Source: Capsicum annuum (lineage: Eukaryota; Streptophyta; Magnoliopsida; Solanales; Solanaceae). Taken from it: DNA of 64,000 bases. The translations under genes were made by a program, and so were the position numbers. Positions 24,101 to 34,428 of the stretch are shown here, piece by piece. The stretch covers positions 115,301,502-115,365,501 of the forward strand of contig NC_061120.1 in the NCBI RefSeq assembly GCF_002878395.1, written 5' to 3'. Positions within the stretch are counted from its first letter, which is position 1. Each line of letters begins with the position of its first letter. The notes under the pieces are model-generated. The model searched no databases, was not told where the DNA came from, and saw only the letters and a program-made list of their open reading frames with translations.

Positions 24101-24375
24101 TGTTGGGCTTGGTTGGAGTTGGTTTACCGGACCGAAGAGTGGCAAGCAATATTATTACAATACCAAAAAGAACTTGTCCCAGGAGCAGCCAAAAAAGAAG
24201 AGACTCCTTTAACAACAAAGAAAGAAATTGCGTAAGTAAAGAGAAAGATAGACAGTCCTCTTGGGCCGCCAAGAGTGTTATGTAAAAAGGACCAAGGAGG
24301 ATCCTATCCGTCAGGAGAAGGAGGAGGAGTAGGAGCTAGCCTTAGGTGCGGAATCGAATGATTAGGAGATACACA
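21151..24375. other. Mitochondrial-type spacer with unassigned small frames
   Basis: About 3.2 kb upstream of rpl2. The part up to about 21,900 may hold N-terminal remains of the mitovirus-like gene, but I cannot align it. Open frames at 22156-22368 and 22444-22713 are not recognised. Another forward frame across roughly 22540-22799 is rich in serine, glutamate and lysine and ends EGLQIVDL-stop, giving it the look of a former coding region. A repeat shared with the rpl10 upstream region starts at 24293. Confidence 0.45.
24293..24335 (+). repeat. Leader repeat shared by rpl2 and rpl10
   Basis: CAAGGAGGATCCTATCCGTC, followed by AGGAGAAGGAGGA and GTAGGAG, lies 40 bases before the rpl2 start. 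An almost identical block, with one substitution (CCG to CCA) and a 3-base length change, lies at 27538-27577, 45 bases before rpl10. Shared leaders of this kind in plant mitochondria arise by recombination and can carry promoter or translation signals. Which one applies here is unknown. Confidence 0.75.
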
Positions 24376-25258
24376 ATGAGACAAAGGAGAGCACTTAGAA
24401 AATTCACTTTGAGTACAGAGAAGTCTGTTGGTAGGAATTCCTCAGGGCTTATTACGGTTTTTCACCGAGGGGGTGGATCAAAGCGATTGCAGTGAAGAAT
24501 TGATCTGAAATGAAAGACTGAGTCTATAGGCGTTGTAGAAAGGATAGAACGTACGCCTAATCGCTCTTCTCGGATCACTCCGGTACGATGGTTCCCCCGG
24601 TAGGGGGGTCTGCCAATGCAACACGATAGAAGAGTTCGCTCCACCGCATAAGATCCTCGAATCAAAATCAACCATGACTACCATCTGCGGTCCATTTTCG
24701 TTCTCTTCCCTGCCCGGGAAGGGGGATCAAAAAAGGGTAGTTTGCTTCTCTCCTGGGCGGATGGCCACTTATGTAGTGGTCGGCCTTCCTACCAGAATGC
24801 CTTCTTGGTCGAAGAGCCCCTTTTATACTAGTAAGGACGTAGGAAGCAAAGAAACTTATGCGAAGGACGTTTTCTTCTCTGCCCTCTCCTCTCCAAAGGC
24901 CAAGGGAGAGACTGCATCCCTTTCCTTCGGTAGTTCTTTTGGTTTCCCAAGGATAGCGGTAGCTGGAGCAAAGCCCGCTTTCTTCTCTCCGCAAATGAAA
25001 GAGAAAGTTAGAGGAAAAAACACATTCTCTCTTTGCGAGATCCAAAAGTGGAGAACGCATAGCATTCTATGGGTACATAGGATCAAACATAAAGCAGCGC
25101 TCTCTTGGCAGAGTTTTAGGTGGCAAGAGACTTTAGGTCTTGTTGGAGCTTCTGAGCGTAACGAATCAAAGTCGAAGATGGATCAAGGTAGCTTACCTAC
25201 CAAGCCGATAGGCAAAGTGCTGAAGGATGAAATGTGCAAAGTAGATCGTGCACCTGTC

Positions 25259-27217
25259 GTGTGACCCGTTGGTCCTAAGCAATGTCTTGCGCGAAGCGAC
25301 CCACAACGAAAAAGCTCCTTTTTTTTAAGTTGGGGGAGCACTAAAATGCAACTTCGATCGGATGCGGGTATCAAATCCCGCCGCTGAGATGTCCAGCAGA
25401 TTCCTGGGCCTTGACGAATGGCCGGCCACCTTTTACGTTAGAAGAGCAAAAGGCCCAGGGCATAGCAGGATGAACCAATGTGAATGAGTGTGAGCTTCGT
25501 TGCCCGAACACGACTGGTGCTGACCATACTAGGTGCTACCGTGGTAGCAAGAGAGGCCAGGCGGTGACAATTGAGAGGTTGTCACTGAGCATTCCTAGTC
25601 ACAAGGGAAAAGAGGTCAAATGGCAAGGCAAGGCCATACGCCTGTTTGGCTCCTCACGGAGTATAGCTCACATCCAAACATCTGATTGGGGAACGGGGAA
25701 ACGCCCATGAAGCTCCGGCGGAAAGGGAAGGCCTGCCAGGCCGTATGCCCATGGGTGCAGGATTCTTCGAAAAAGCGCGGGCTGACTCGGAGACCTGGGA
25801 CCTTGGCTTAGTAATGAATGAAGAAAAGCTCTTCGAGCTTTCTCCACCAGCGGCTTATGTAGTGGTCGGCCTTATAAAGATCGCTAAGCCTCGCTTCCCT
25901 CTCTCCTTCACTTATATTGTGGAAAATATTCATCGGCATTCTATAATCGACTTGACCGAGTCTACGAAGCTTTGCTTTTCTTATAGTCGGCCCGTAATGC
26001 CTCCCTTCATTTGCTTTCCTCTTTTCAGCTCAGAATGCCTAATGCCTATTATTTAGTGCTAGAAGCTAACCGACATAAGCTCACTCTTCGGGTCTTGCTT
26101 CCAGCGCAAGAGGCCAAGCATTCTGCCAGACGTCCCAGCCTAGGAGCCCCATTCGCCTTTGGTACTTCAGTAGATCTTCACAAATAAAAAGCGCTACTTC
26201 AGCCTTAACTACAACTACATTACGCAAGCCCCGTTGATACCTACCTATAGAGTCAAATTCAAATAAACAAAAGTGGCGGCGACTTTCTAGGTTTATGGAT
26301 TCAGTCAGCTAAACTCCATCAAACTCCTCAATCAATATCAACAAGATGTCGTGACCGCTTAGGCTTGGTATACTTTGGTTTGAATGTAAACTAAAATAAG
26401 CGGTGTTTACAAAGGGAACCGAAGGTTTCCTTGTTTAGTAGTACGAAAGTAGTTCTATTATTAAGATGTTTAATATTAATACAATAATGTATATTAATAC
26501 AATAAATAATTAATAAATTAATACAATAATACATATTAATACACTCTATGTTGTGTTGTAGTTGTTGAACAGAATGTCGTTCGCCCTTACTTTGACTTTC
26601 TAAGAAGGACTTAAGTAGCTAAGTTTCCAAAGGTGAACACCCCCTGTCCTTTATAGTATAGTCGTAACGGGCTTCTAAGAAAAGTAAGGAAGAAGGCATT
26701 CGAAAGGCCGACCACTATCTCAAAGGCATTCCAGTGGTAAAACCGACGACTACACGGCTCTATACCAAGTCATGAGCGATAGAGAAGCCAAGCCGCCGTC
26801 TATAGGTGAAGGGACGAAAGCTCGATGAAGGCCTATGCTACAGTAAGCAAAAAAGTAGGTTGAGGTTATGAAGTCACTTAGCCATATACTATACAAAGGG
26901 AAAGGCGTCGGTACGGAGTCACGTCAGCTGTGGATATAGACTAGGCTATAAGGAACGGAGTCTTAAACTATGGACCAAGATTACACTAAGGAATAAGGAA
27001 GCTTGACTGAGAAAAGAAGTCAAGGAACGAAGTAGCTTCTCTAATAGCCCCGTTGAATAGAATAGGCGGGCGAAGGCTTTTTGCAAAAGTCTTTTTTGTC
27101 TTGTAAATGCATTTTTTTCTATTTAGAGAGAGGGGGCTTCAAGTTCTTAGGAAGAGCCGTACGAGACAGCTCACGTAGGTTCGGGAGCCGAGCCCCTGCG
27201 CAGGGGCTTAGGTCAAC
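25259..27217 (+). other. Group II intron of rpl2
   Basis: It begins GTGTGACCC and ends CTTAGGTCAAC, both matching the group II consensus and both nearly identical to the ccmFC intron. Domain I around 25345-25560 also aligns with 10105-10290: in both, a CCGCCGCTGAGATG-type block is followed by a GAATG-GTGTAAGC or GAGTGTGAGC block. A domain V-like hairpin lies near 27150-27195 (GAGCCGTACGAGACAGCTCA). The length of 1959 nt is about twice that of the ccmFC intron. The extra part includes an AT-rich patch (26460-26550) and a short copy of exon 1 sequence (TTATGTAGTGGTCGGCCTT) near 25854-25872. No intact maturase is seen. Confidence 0.83.
26461..26548. repeat. AT-rich tandem repeat inside the rpl2 intron
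   Basis: The motif ATTAATACAAT(A) recurs at least four times with variation, interspersed with ATTAATAAATTA. It contrasts sharply with the GC-balanced intron around it and looks like local expansion or an insertion. Confidence 0.6.
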
Positions 27218-27537
27218 ACTTATATAATAGCCAGTCATTAATTGGAGGCGGGCAAGATGGTGATGAATTGCGATTGGTCTAATCCTTCGACTAGCGACTT
27301 ATTGCGGAGTACCTAGAATTCCCATACAGACTAAGACCTTATTCACACAGCGAAGAAAGGCCGAGTGGAAGGGGGCAGTCAGCTGGCTGCTTCTTTGCCA
27401 TGCGCTTTGCTTCGCTTTGTTTTTTAAAAGAAAGAGACCAAATGAGAATGAAAGGCAAGGGCAAGCGATAGAAAGGATAGTCCCTCGTGCGAACTACTAC
27501 TACTAGAAAATAGTGAGACCATTAGTGAAAGAAGGAA

Positions 27538-27577
27538 CAAGGAGGATCCTATCCATCAGGAGAAGGAGGAGTAGGAG
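27538..27577 (+). repeat. Leader repeat, second copy, before rpl10
   Basis: CAAGGAGGATCCTATCCATC and the following purine-rich run match the block at 24293-24335 upstream of rpl2. It suggests that rpl2 and rpl10 acquired a common 5' segment in the donor mitochondrial genome. Confidence 0.75.
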
Positions 27578-27622
27578 GAGTTAGTTTTCTTTGAAGATCG
27601 AGGAAGGTAGAGTCGGACAATT

Positions 27623-28101
27623 ATGCCATTCGGAAGAAGTCTTCTACAGAAGAAAAGCCTGTTACGAGTAAGTAGAGAGGAAAGATCTCCAGTTATTCTT
27701 ATCTCATTCCATTCCAGTGGCTCAACCATAACCAATGGCGAAAACTCAAAAATCCATGGTTTCCCGGTAGAACCCTATTTCGCCCAACTTATTTTGAAAC
27801 CGGAAAAAAGAAGCGGTTTTTTGCACAGCTTGCTTATAGTGCAGGTCCCACTTGTATATCGTATTTGGCCGAAGAAGCATCGGACAGGTTGGAGTTCTTA
27901 CCTTCTTGGGACTCCATGGACCAAGATCTGCTTTTATTATATGGTCAATACCAATCTACTTTAGTAGATCATATGGATGTAGAAAAAGAAACTAATTTGG
28001 ATGAAATAGAAAAATCTCATTTACATTTCTATTTACCCAGTTCATATCTTTGTTTCGTGTGTTCCTGGGAGGAATTCGATCTCGGAATACCACTTAAATA
28101 A
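27623..28101 (+). pseudogene. rpl10: Mitochondrial ribosomal protein L10, frameshifted nuclear copy
   Basis: L10 forms the base of the ribosomal stalk. The span from the ATG at 27623 (MPFGRSLLQKKSLLRVSREE) to the stop at 28099-28101 is 479 nt, one base short of the 480 nt of a 159-residue gene as I recall for the plant mitochondrial version (formerly an ORF of about that length). One base is missing near 27725-27735, so the frame moves from the first to the third phase. After the shift it reads KLKNPWFPGRTLFRPTYFE, the RFFAQLAYSAGPT segment and LPSWDSMDQDLLLLYGQY, ending DLGIPLK. Apart from that break the sequence is well preserved. It lies between rpl2 and the convergent ccmB. Assignment to L10 is from memory of the plant sequence, with moderate certainty. 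Confidence 0.75.
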
Positions 28102-28374
28102 CTACGGCCAGAGAGTTAAATAGGTCGGGAAGAAAGAGTCTGAGGTCGGGTCGGATGACATACATCTTGGTTGGTTCCACCACCACTAGAGATTGGACAT
28201 ATATATAATCTTTCTTCTAAAAAAGGGATTCTTATATATATTTTGAAAATAGCTGCAAGACCAAAACCGAAAGCCCTTCTTTTATTGTTGTTCCTCTCAG
28301 ATACATGGCTTACATACCCAACTCAACATTCTTGGAAAACAATCGAATCGAGGGTTCAGAGGAGAATTGGCCAT

Positions 28375-28994
28375 TCAATCTTGTAAACTAATCGAGACCA
28401 AAATTGGAAAAAGAGATACGAACGGAGAGGAATAACCAATCGATGAAAGAACATGAAACCATTCTGTTTCAATAGAGGTACGAGAAACGGTTGGGGGCAA
28501 TGAAGTAGGTAAAGTGGTTGGATTTTGCGAGCTGTTCAAACCACTGCTGGATGTGATTCCAAGAGCCAAACGAGAATGAATACCACACAGAAGAGTCAAG
28601 ACCAGGCTACCTAATGGAATGTTTAACCGATCCATTCTGGATCGACCGAATTGGTACAGAAGTTGTAACATGGGAAAACCACGAAAAACACGACTTAATT
28701 GAATAACTCATTGACCTACCAATTGTAGAAGTAGAATTTTTGGCCAGCAATAAGAACTTAAATAATACAATTCAAGTATACCATCTTCTTTCTCATTTCG
28801 AGGAAAAGGTGCAGAAGGAAAAGGAAACAACGGAGGGATCCGAATCGGACCTAAATAGGAATGACATGAAAAGTCTTTTTCAAACCTAGCATTAAGGGCG
28901 TTACGATGATATACGAGAGGAATAGAGAAAACCTTGTGATTGGCGTGGAGGGGAAGATCTGTTAATGATATAGTTCAAGAAAGAGTCGTCTCAT
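28375..28994 (-). pseudogene. ccmB: Cytochrome c biogenesis ABC-transporter subunit CcmB, nuclear pseudogene
   Basis: CcmB is the membrane subunit of the CcmAB transporter needed for c-type cytochrome maturation. The minus-strand start at 28994 reads MRRLFLELYH and the end at 28375 reads FPILVSISLQD. Between them lie ILELYYLSSYCWPKILLLQL, then GSLVLTLLCGIHSRLALGI and TSIETEWFHVLSSIGY. The length of 620 nt is one base short of a 206-codon gene. It is broken by TAA at codon 11, a one-base deletion at the GF-EKD position near 28885, and TGA where the family has arginine, after LQLVGQ. The downstream 98-codon frame starting MLQLLYQF is only the C-terminal half. It converges with rpl10 on the other strand. 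Confidence 0.9.
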
Positions 28995-29701
28995 TTCCTT
29001 ACTTCTTTATAATTCATTCACTTCAAGACTGGTTCTGAACGCTACGTAACATCATCTTCAACCAACTTCCACCGTACTTTCGGTGCGACCACTAAAGAAT
29101 TGCTTATACACTAAAGAGCTGCTTATATACATTTACTAAAAGACTGACTTTCATTCGTTATCATTAGTCCAGCGTGAAACTAAGAGAAATGTGCTTAAGG
29201 CGACATGTGCAAACTATGCACGCTAAGAGAAGAGGAGAGATATTCGCAATTACTACCACAAGAAAGCCACCCCCTATCTTCTAAAGGGGCCCCTCACTTC
29301 GTTCGTACCTTCTTGGCTTAGGCTTCCAACTAAAAAACATAGTCTTGCCACCCCGCCACTAGCAGAGCTAAGCGCTTGAAAAGCGCACTAAGAAAGGTTT
29401 CTTCTATCGCCCTTTCTGTGCAACAGTCCACCAGTAGCGGAAGACAGGGTTACCGTACATACAAGAGTCTTCCTGTTCTTATGGAAGTTCTTTCTTACCA
29501 GTCAATCAAGTAGTACAAGAACTGTATCTTATCTTTAGCCCGATACGGCGGGTCGCCTTTGAAATGTCTGTTGTAGATAGAAGAAAGTATTAAATAGATA
29601 AGGAGTAGATGAGTGAGTGAGTCCTTACCTGAGCGATTTCGATCACCTAGCAGGCCTTTTATTTGGTAGGTAACATCGCCAAAGCGTATCATCAGATTTG
29701 A
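28995..29701. other. End of the mitochondrial-type segment, no gene seen
   Basis: About 700 bases between ccmB and the minus-strand frame below. The texture remains mitochondrial-like to about 29,500 (for example CCCCTCACTTCGTTCGTACC near 29290). The only open frame (29692-29495) is short and unrecognised. The exact join to nuclear DNA cannot be placed and lies somewhere between here and 30100. Confidence 0.4.
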
Positions 29702-29971
29702 CTACGAAGGAAGGAACTCGAAGTGAAAGGGCACCGTCTTGTGCAAGGCAACGATAGTTGGCCCTCTATCATCTTCTATCTGGTAGACTTGGTAAAAGGG
29801 CCCCGACTTATTTCTAGATTTGAGTTCAACCACGGCTTCCTCTTTTTGCAACTGTTGCAAAAGCTTTTTACTAATAGGAACAGGTGGTGAGATATCGTCT
29901 TCTTTAGTTACTTTTATAGGAACATAGGTACCATTATAGATAATATCCCAAAACTCGTTGTCCTCTACCAT
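29702..29971 (-). pseudogene. Copia-type gag-like fragment (tentative)
   Basis: A minus-strand frame of 89 codons starts MVEDNEFWDIIYNGTYVPIK. An E/D-N-E-x-W-D-I-I segment followed by a short G-x-Y-x-P motif is common in gag polyproteins of Ty1/copia elements in plants. After about residue 28 the sequence (KKLLQQLQKEEAVVELKSRN onward) does not follow that family as I know it, so this may be a fusion of a gag scrap with other sequence. It lies just outside the left LTR of the gypsy element and may mark the start of nuclear DNA. Confidence 0.35.
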
Positions 29972-30105
29972 GATAACATCATACTTCCAAGTCTTCTACC
30001 AACTATAGAATTGCCTATTGAACCACTGAGGTCGAGTACTATCCTAGGTGTTAACCTTATATGAAGAACTACTGAATACCAATTAATGGTTTGTAGGAGG
30101 CCACT

Positions 30106-32318
30106 TGTAACGCGTCGGAAAATGGGTCCCAGAGCATCACAGGGTGCTTGAGGCTACGAGTAGCCCCAAGCTAACCCTTTGAGCCATTTTCATTCAGTTC
30201 AACACAAATCAACAGGGTTTTTATAAATAACCCTCAAATATCAACATAGTAATCATCATCCAAGAATAAAAAAATTTCAGAAAGATAACAAAATACAACT
30301 TATTAGTCAACTACCAACATCTATACTAGTCTGACAAGCCTCTAAGAAAATCAATAAAACCAGCGAGCCATTAAGACATGCCCAAATGACTCATACTCAG
30401 TTATCAAATATAAATGATTTCGTGAAACCAACATCAGACATCACGTCCTCAAAACATGAGGACTCACCACAATAGAGGATGTAGAACAGCGTGCCTAAAA
30501 AATCACTGTCGAACTTAGAACTGAGCACCTGAACCTACATTCCAGTACCATGGAAAGGAACCGAGTATATGGGGGTGTATGTAGTTGTATAAAAATCATC
30601 ATCATAAATATTTATAAAAAATATGCAGGATGTATAAAAGACTCACATAGCCCGAAGAAAATCATCATAATCATGAGAGGATGAAATAAGTACAATAACA
30701 CATGTGAGTCATCATATAATTTGTCAATCACTTTCAGTTCATCAAGAATATCAATTCTCATAATTTAAATGTCATTTAAATCTTTCAAAAGAATAAATTT
30801 CGCAATTCCACTTTCAAATCACTTCACCATTCACCATAGGCACAAGGAAACACACACACACTGGGAGATCCTATAACCGGGATAAACCATGTGAGCTACA
30901 AGGAGTCCAACGTACAACCCACGTTGGGGAGAGCCGTCCTATCCTTGCCATCAGAGTAGGACTATCGATATCAAATCCACACAAACTAGTGATCACTATA
31001 CAAATCAGCCTCAGGCTCACTCCTACGGGGGCACATAGTTCTATGGAAGTAAGGTCTCTTTATACATCCCACTCGGTGCTAAAGATTTCTCCTGAACTTA
31101 GCTCAGATCATTTCAAAGACAATCCACAACAAAACAATTTCAGTAATATATAAATATACATCGGGAGCCATCATGCTTCCCATCTATCAAAATCAACCAC
31201 GTTGTGGATTCCTTTCACACTCGAGTTCAAAACAACTCCATTAATACCAAAAGGTTAAATCATTCAAAATATCTCAAATATTCAACATCAATGTGCTTAT
31301 AACACACAATTTCTCAAAAAAAATACAATTTTCAATGGGGATTCACAACCCAAATATCAAAATCATGATAAATATCATTCAAGATTCATGCTTTATATCT
31401 CCACACATGTAAATCATCTTTCAAAATCACAAACATCAAGATTTCATAATAATCATCATAAGATATAGGTTCATGCTTCAAATTTGTAAAAATCAACTAA
31501 AATTCATGCCTTTGTAAAGAAAATTACTTTTGGGCACAAGATCGAATGAGAGTTCTTGTTGAAAAACCCCACATACCTTGAATGATGAACTTTAGATCGA
31601 TACTCATTTTTGAGATGTTAATCGTTCCTTTGAATGATGGTTCTTGGAGTTCTTGAAATAGGAACTTGGAATCTTGAATAAATTTGCAGATTTAATGGTG
31701 AACTTTGGAGGTTCTTGAAGTTGGATGTAGGAGCTTAGGGTTTTTTTTTTTTGAGGAAATTTGATGAAATATAACATATAATGCTTCTAATAGGCATTAA
31801 TATAGGGTTTGGACGGATTTTGGGCGAGGGGAAATGACCAAAATGCCCCTAAAAATTAAATAATTCTCGAATCTGTCCTTTTGTGGACTGTTTTGATAGT
31901 CTGAAGTAGATCAACCATAACGTTTTACTTCGATATCCAAATTGGATGAAACCAATTTCATTAGAAAGAGGAATCGCAGAGCTTTCCATTGATATATATA
32001 GTAGATCACCCAGATCATTATGTAGAAGGAGTTATGATCATTTAAATTTGGAGCAAAAATATGCTAGGCCTCAGTAATTTTTCCTGCACATTTTACTGTT
32101 CACTACTATTCATGATTCGATCGAAATGTTCATAACTCGTCGCTCGGGTGTCCGTTTTGGATAATCCATATATCGTTGGAAAGCTTATTCGATACTCTAC
32201 ATAATGGTGGGTCATAATCTAAGACATTCCGCACGAAAAATTTATAATTCATTCTAGAAGATAGAACCCAACACATTTACGTACAAAATTTCAACGAAAA
32301 ATTTCCCGGGGTATTACA
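30106..32318 (-). repeat. 3' LTR of element A
   Basis: In element orientation the LTR runs from 32318 (TGTAATACCCCGGG) to 30106 (...TTACA) and is 2213 bp. It aligns along its length with the LTR at 38020-40423 with scattered substitutions. It lacks a stretch of roughly 150-190 bases present in the other LTR near 39900-40080, where the other copy repeats a GATAGNCTGAAGTAGATCAA block. Confidence 0.92.
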
Positions 32319-32333
32319 TCATGCCCCCTTGGA
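32319..32333 (-). promoter_or_regulatory. Polypurine tract of element A
   Basis: Immediately inside the 3' LTR the minus strand reads TCCAAGGGGGCATGA and then enters TGTAATACC. A purine-rich AAGGGGG run in this position is the primer for plus-strand DNA synthesis in this element group. Confidence 0.75.
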
Positions 32334-32532
32334 AACATTTGTCCTCGAATGATGCTAGACATGCCAAGACTAGATAGGGAATAGAGCATACAGTTGAAAC
32401 CATTCGTTAGACTCATCACCACATCGTTTCTCACTCTGAATGCAACATAGAATGTATAAATTCAAGAAACTACAGCTGAACACATAATAAATGACCGCTG
32501 AACTGCTGTAACTTTTATCAAAAGTGCATGAC

Positions 32533-33884
32533 TTAGGAAAGAACGGTACCTTCGGCTTGATCGGAGTTTACGGAAAATAGGTCAGGGTACTTGGATCGCA
32601 TATCCACCTCAGCTTCCCAAGTTGTACCTTCAACAGATTGGTTTCGCCACAACACCTTGACCAAAGGAACTTTTTTGTTCCTTAGTCTTCGGGTACTGAA
32701 ATCAAGAATCTCAACAAGAATCTCAGCAAAAGAAAGATTTTCTTAAATGTCAGCACTCACAGAGGATTCCACTACCACAGCATCGCTAATATGCTTTCTA
32801 AGCATGGAGACATGGAATATTGAATGAACAGAGGACAACTCGGAAGGCAACTCGACCTCATAAGCTACCTTACCAACACGGCTAAGAATTTTGTAAGGAC
32901 CAACATAACGGGGACTAAGCTTCCCCTTCTTTTCGAATCTCTTCACCCCTTCCCCCCCCCCCCCCCCCACATGGGTGAAATTTTTAGATACGCTAGGTCA
33001 CCAACTTCAAACTTAAGGTCTCTCTTTCTAACATCCGCATATGACTTCTGACAACTCTGTGCAGTTTTCAATCATTCCCTAATCAACTTAACTTTTTCCA
33101 TAGCCTCAAATACCGAATCAGGACCACTTACAGCCGCTTCACCCAACTCGAACCAACCTATGGATGATCTACACTTCCTCCTATATAAGGCTTCAAACGG
33201 AGCCATGCCAATACTAGAGTGGAGACTGTTATTGTAAGTAAACTCTATCAACGGTAAATAATCATCCCAACTTCCCTTAAAGTCAAGTGCACAAGCTCTC
33301 AACATATCCTCTAAGGTCTGGATAGTCCACTCAGCCTGACCATCGGTCTGCGGATGAAAAGCAGAACTCAAAAGCACTTGGGTACCAAGACCTTTCTGAA
33401 AAGTTTTCCAAATTTGCGAAGTGAACTGAGTACCCCTATCCGAAATGATAGATAAAGGAACTCCATGCAGTCTGACTAGCTCTCGGATATACAATCTAGT
33501 GTAATCCTCAGCAGTATATAAAGTATGAACATGCAAGAAATCAGTAGACTTAGTCAACCTATCAACCACAACCCAAATGGAATCATGATGGCGTCGGGAA
33601 GGAGGTAAACCAATCACGAAGTCCATATTTATCTCTTACCACTTCCAGGTGGGAATACTAAACTCTTGCATCATACCACCAGGTCTTTGGTGTTGAACCT
33701 TAACCTGTTGGCATGTTGTACACTTAGCTACAAACGCTGCTATATCTTTCTTCATGCTACTCCACCAATAGATTTCCCACAAGTCTCGGTACATCTTTGT
33801 GGCCCCAGGATGAATAGAATATCGCGCCCCGTGCACTTCAGCCATAATCCTCTATCTCAGATCATCAACATTCGGGACACATAA
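32533..33884 (-). pseudogene. Integrase with chromodomain-like C-terminus, element A
   Basis: The zinc-binding N-terminal part includes CTTCQQVKVQ (about 33720). The catalytic core from 33626 reads MDFVIGLPPS, then IISDRGTQFTS and HPQTDGQAEW. The second aspartate and the glutamate of the D,D-35-E triad are 35 residues apart. The GPY/F-type region (YVGPYKILSRVGKVAYEVEL, FHVSMLRKHI) follows from about 32900. A final RRLRNKKVPLVKVLWRNQ, then WEAEVDM, is typical of the chromodomain-like tail of plant gypsy polyproteins. Stops occur between TWKW and the core, after VKLIRE, and after VSADI. A run of 17 C at 32952-32968 shifts the frame. Integrase would insert the element's cDNA into nuclear DNA. 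Confidence 0.88.
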
Positions 33885-34134
33885 ACTACCCTACAATCTC
33901 AACACACCATCTCCCCCTTTGGAGAAAACTTCTACTTTTTGGTCCTTGACTGACTCCTTCAGTCTAACCAAACTAGCATCTAAGTATTGCTTTTCCTTCA
34001 CTTCCGAAACCAAAGAGGATTTGGAACTACTCTGAACCCCTATACTACCTTCAGCAGAGTCAAACAACCTACCCCCCAATCTAGCCAAACAATGTACATC
34101 ATGAGCCAACTCTTTCTTACCTTCTACCACATGT

Positions 34135-34234
34135 NNNNNNNNNNNNNNNNNNNNNNNNNNNNNNNNNNNNNNNNNNNNNNNNNNNNNNNNNNNNNNNNNN
34201 NNNNNNNNNNNNNNNNNNNNNNNNNNNNNNNNNN
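34135..34234. other. Assembly gap (100 N) with duplicated flanks
   Basis: Exactly 100 N. The 194 bases to the left (33940-34133) recur to the right (34235-34428) with one or two differences. This is best read as two overlapping contig ends left unmerged, so the true sequence is probably about 294 bases shorter. Confidence 0.9.
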
Positions 34235-34428
34235 TGGTCCTTGACTGACTCCTTCAGTCTAACCAAACTAGCATCTAAGTATTGCTTTTCCTTCACTTCC
34301 GAAACCAAAGAGGATTTGGAACTACTCTGAACCCCTATACTACCTTCAGCAGAGTCAAACAACCTAACCCCCAATCTAGCCAAACAATGTACATCATGAG
34401 CCAACTCTTTCTTACCTTCTACCACATG

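Larger units (their letters stand above)
24376..27405 (+). pseudogene. rpl2: Mitochondrial ribosomal protein L2, exon 1, intron and start of exon 2; nuclear pseudogene
   Basis: L2 is a large-subunit protein next to the peptidyl-transferase centre. The ATG at 24376 opens MRQRRALRKFTLSTEKSVGR, followed by ITVFHRGGGSK. The long plant-specific insert is present, with SFSSLPGKGDQ, YVVVGLPTRMPSWSKSPF and EIQKWRTHSILW. Exon 1 ends at 25258 (RAPV) and exon 2 starts at 27218 with TYIIASH. Damage includes TGA stops for arginine at two places soon after the N-terminus, a frameshift near 24590-24612, and a TAA at the glutamine after TYIIASH. Similarity stops near 27405. The conserved C-terminal L2 domain, including the NPVDHPHGGGEG region, is therefore absent from the window. 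The 196-codon frame 24674-25264 is only part of exon 1. Confidence 0.92.

Noticed and set aside
24668..25086. Minus-strand frames of 76-130 codons over rpl2 exon 1
   Set aside because: They are antisense shadows of the rpl2 coding sequence.
1..29700. The possibility that the left half is the real mitochondrial genome
   Set aside because: Every recognised protein gene is broken, and the same scaffold continues into nuclear retrotransposons. A chimaeric assembly join remains possible and should be checked with reads.
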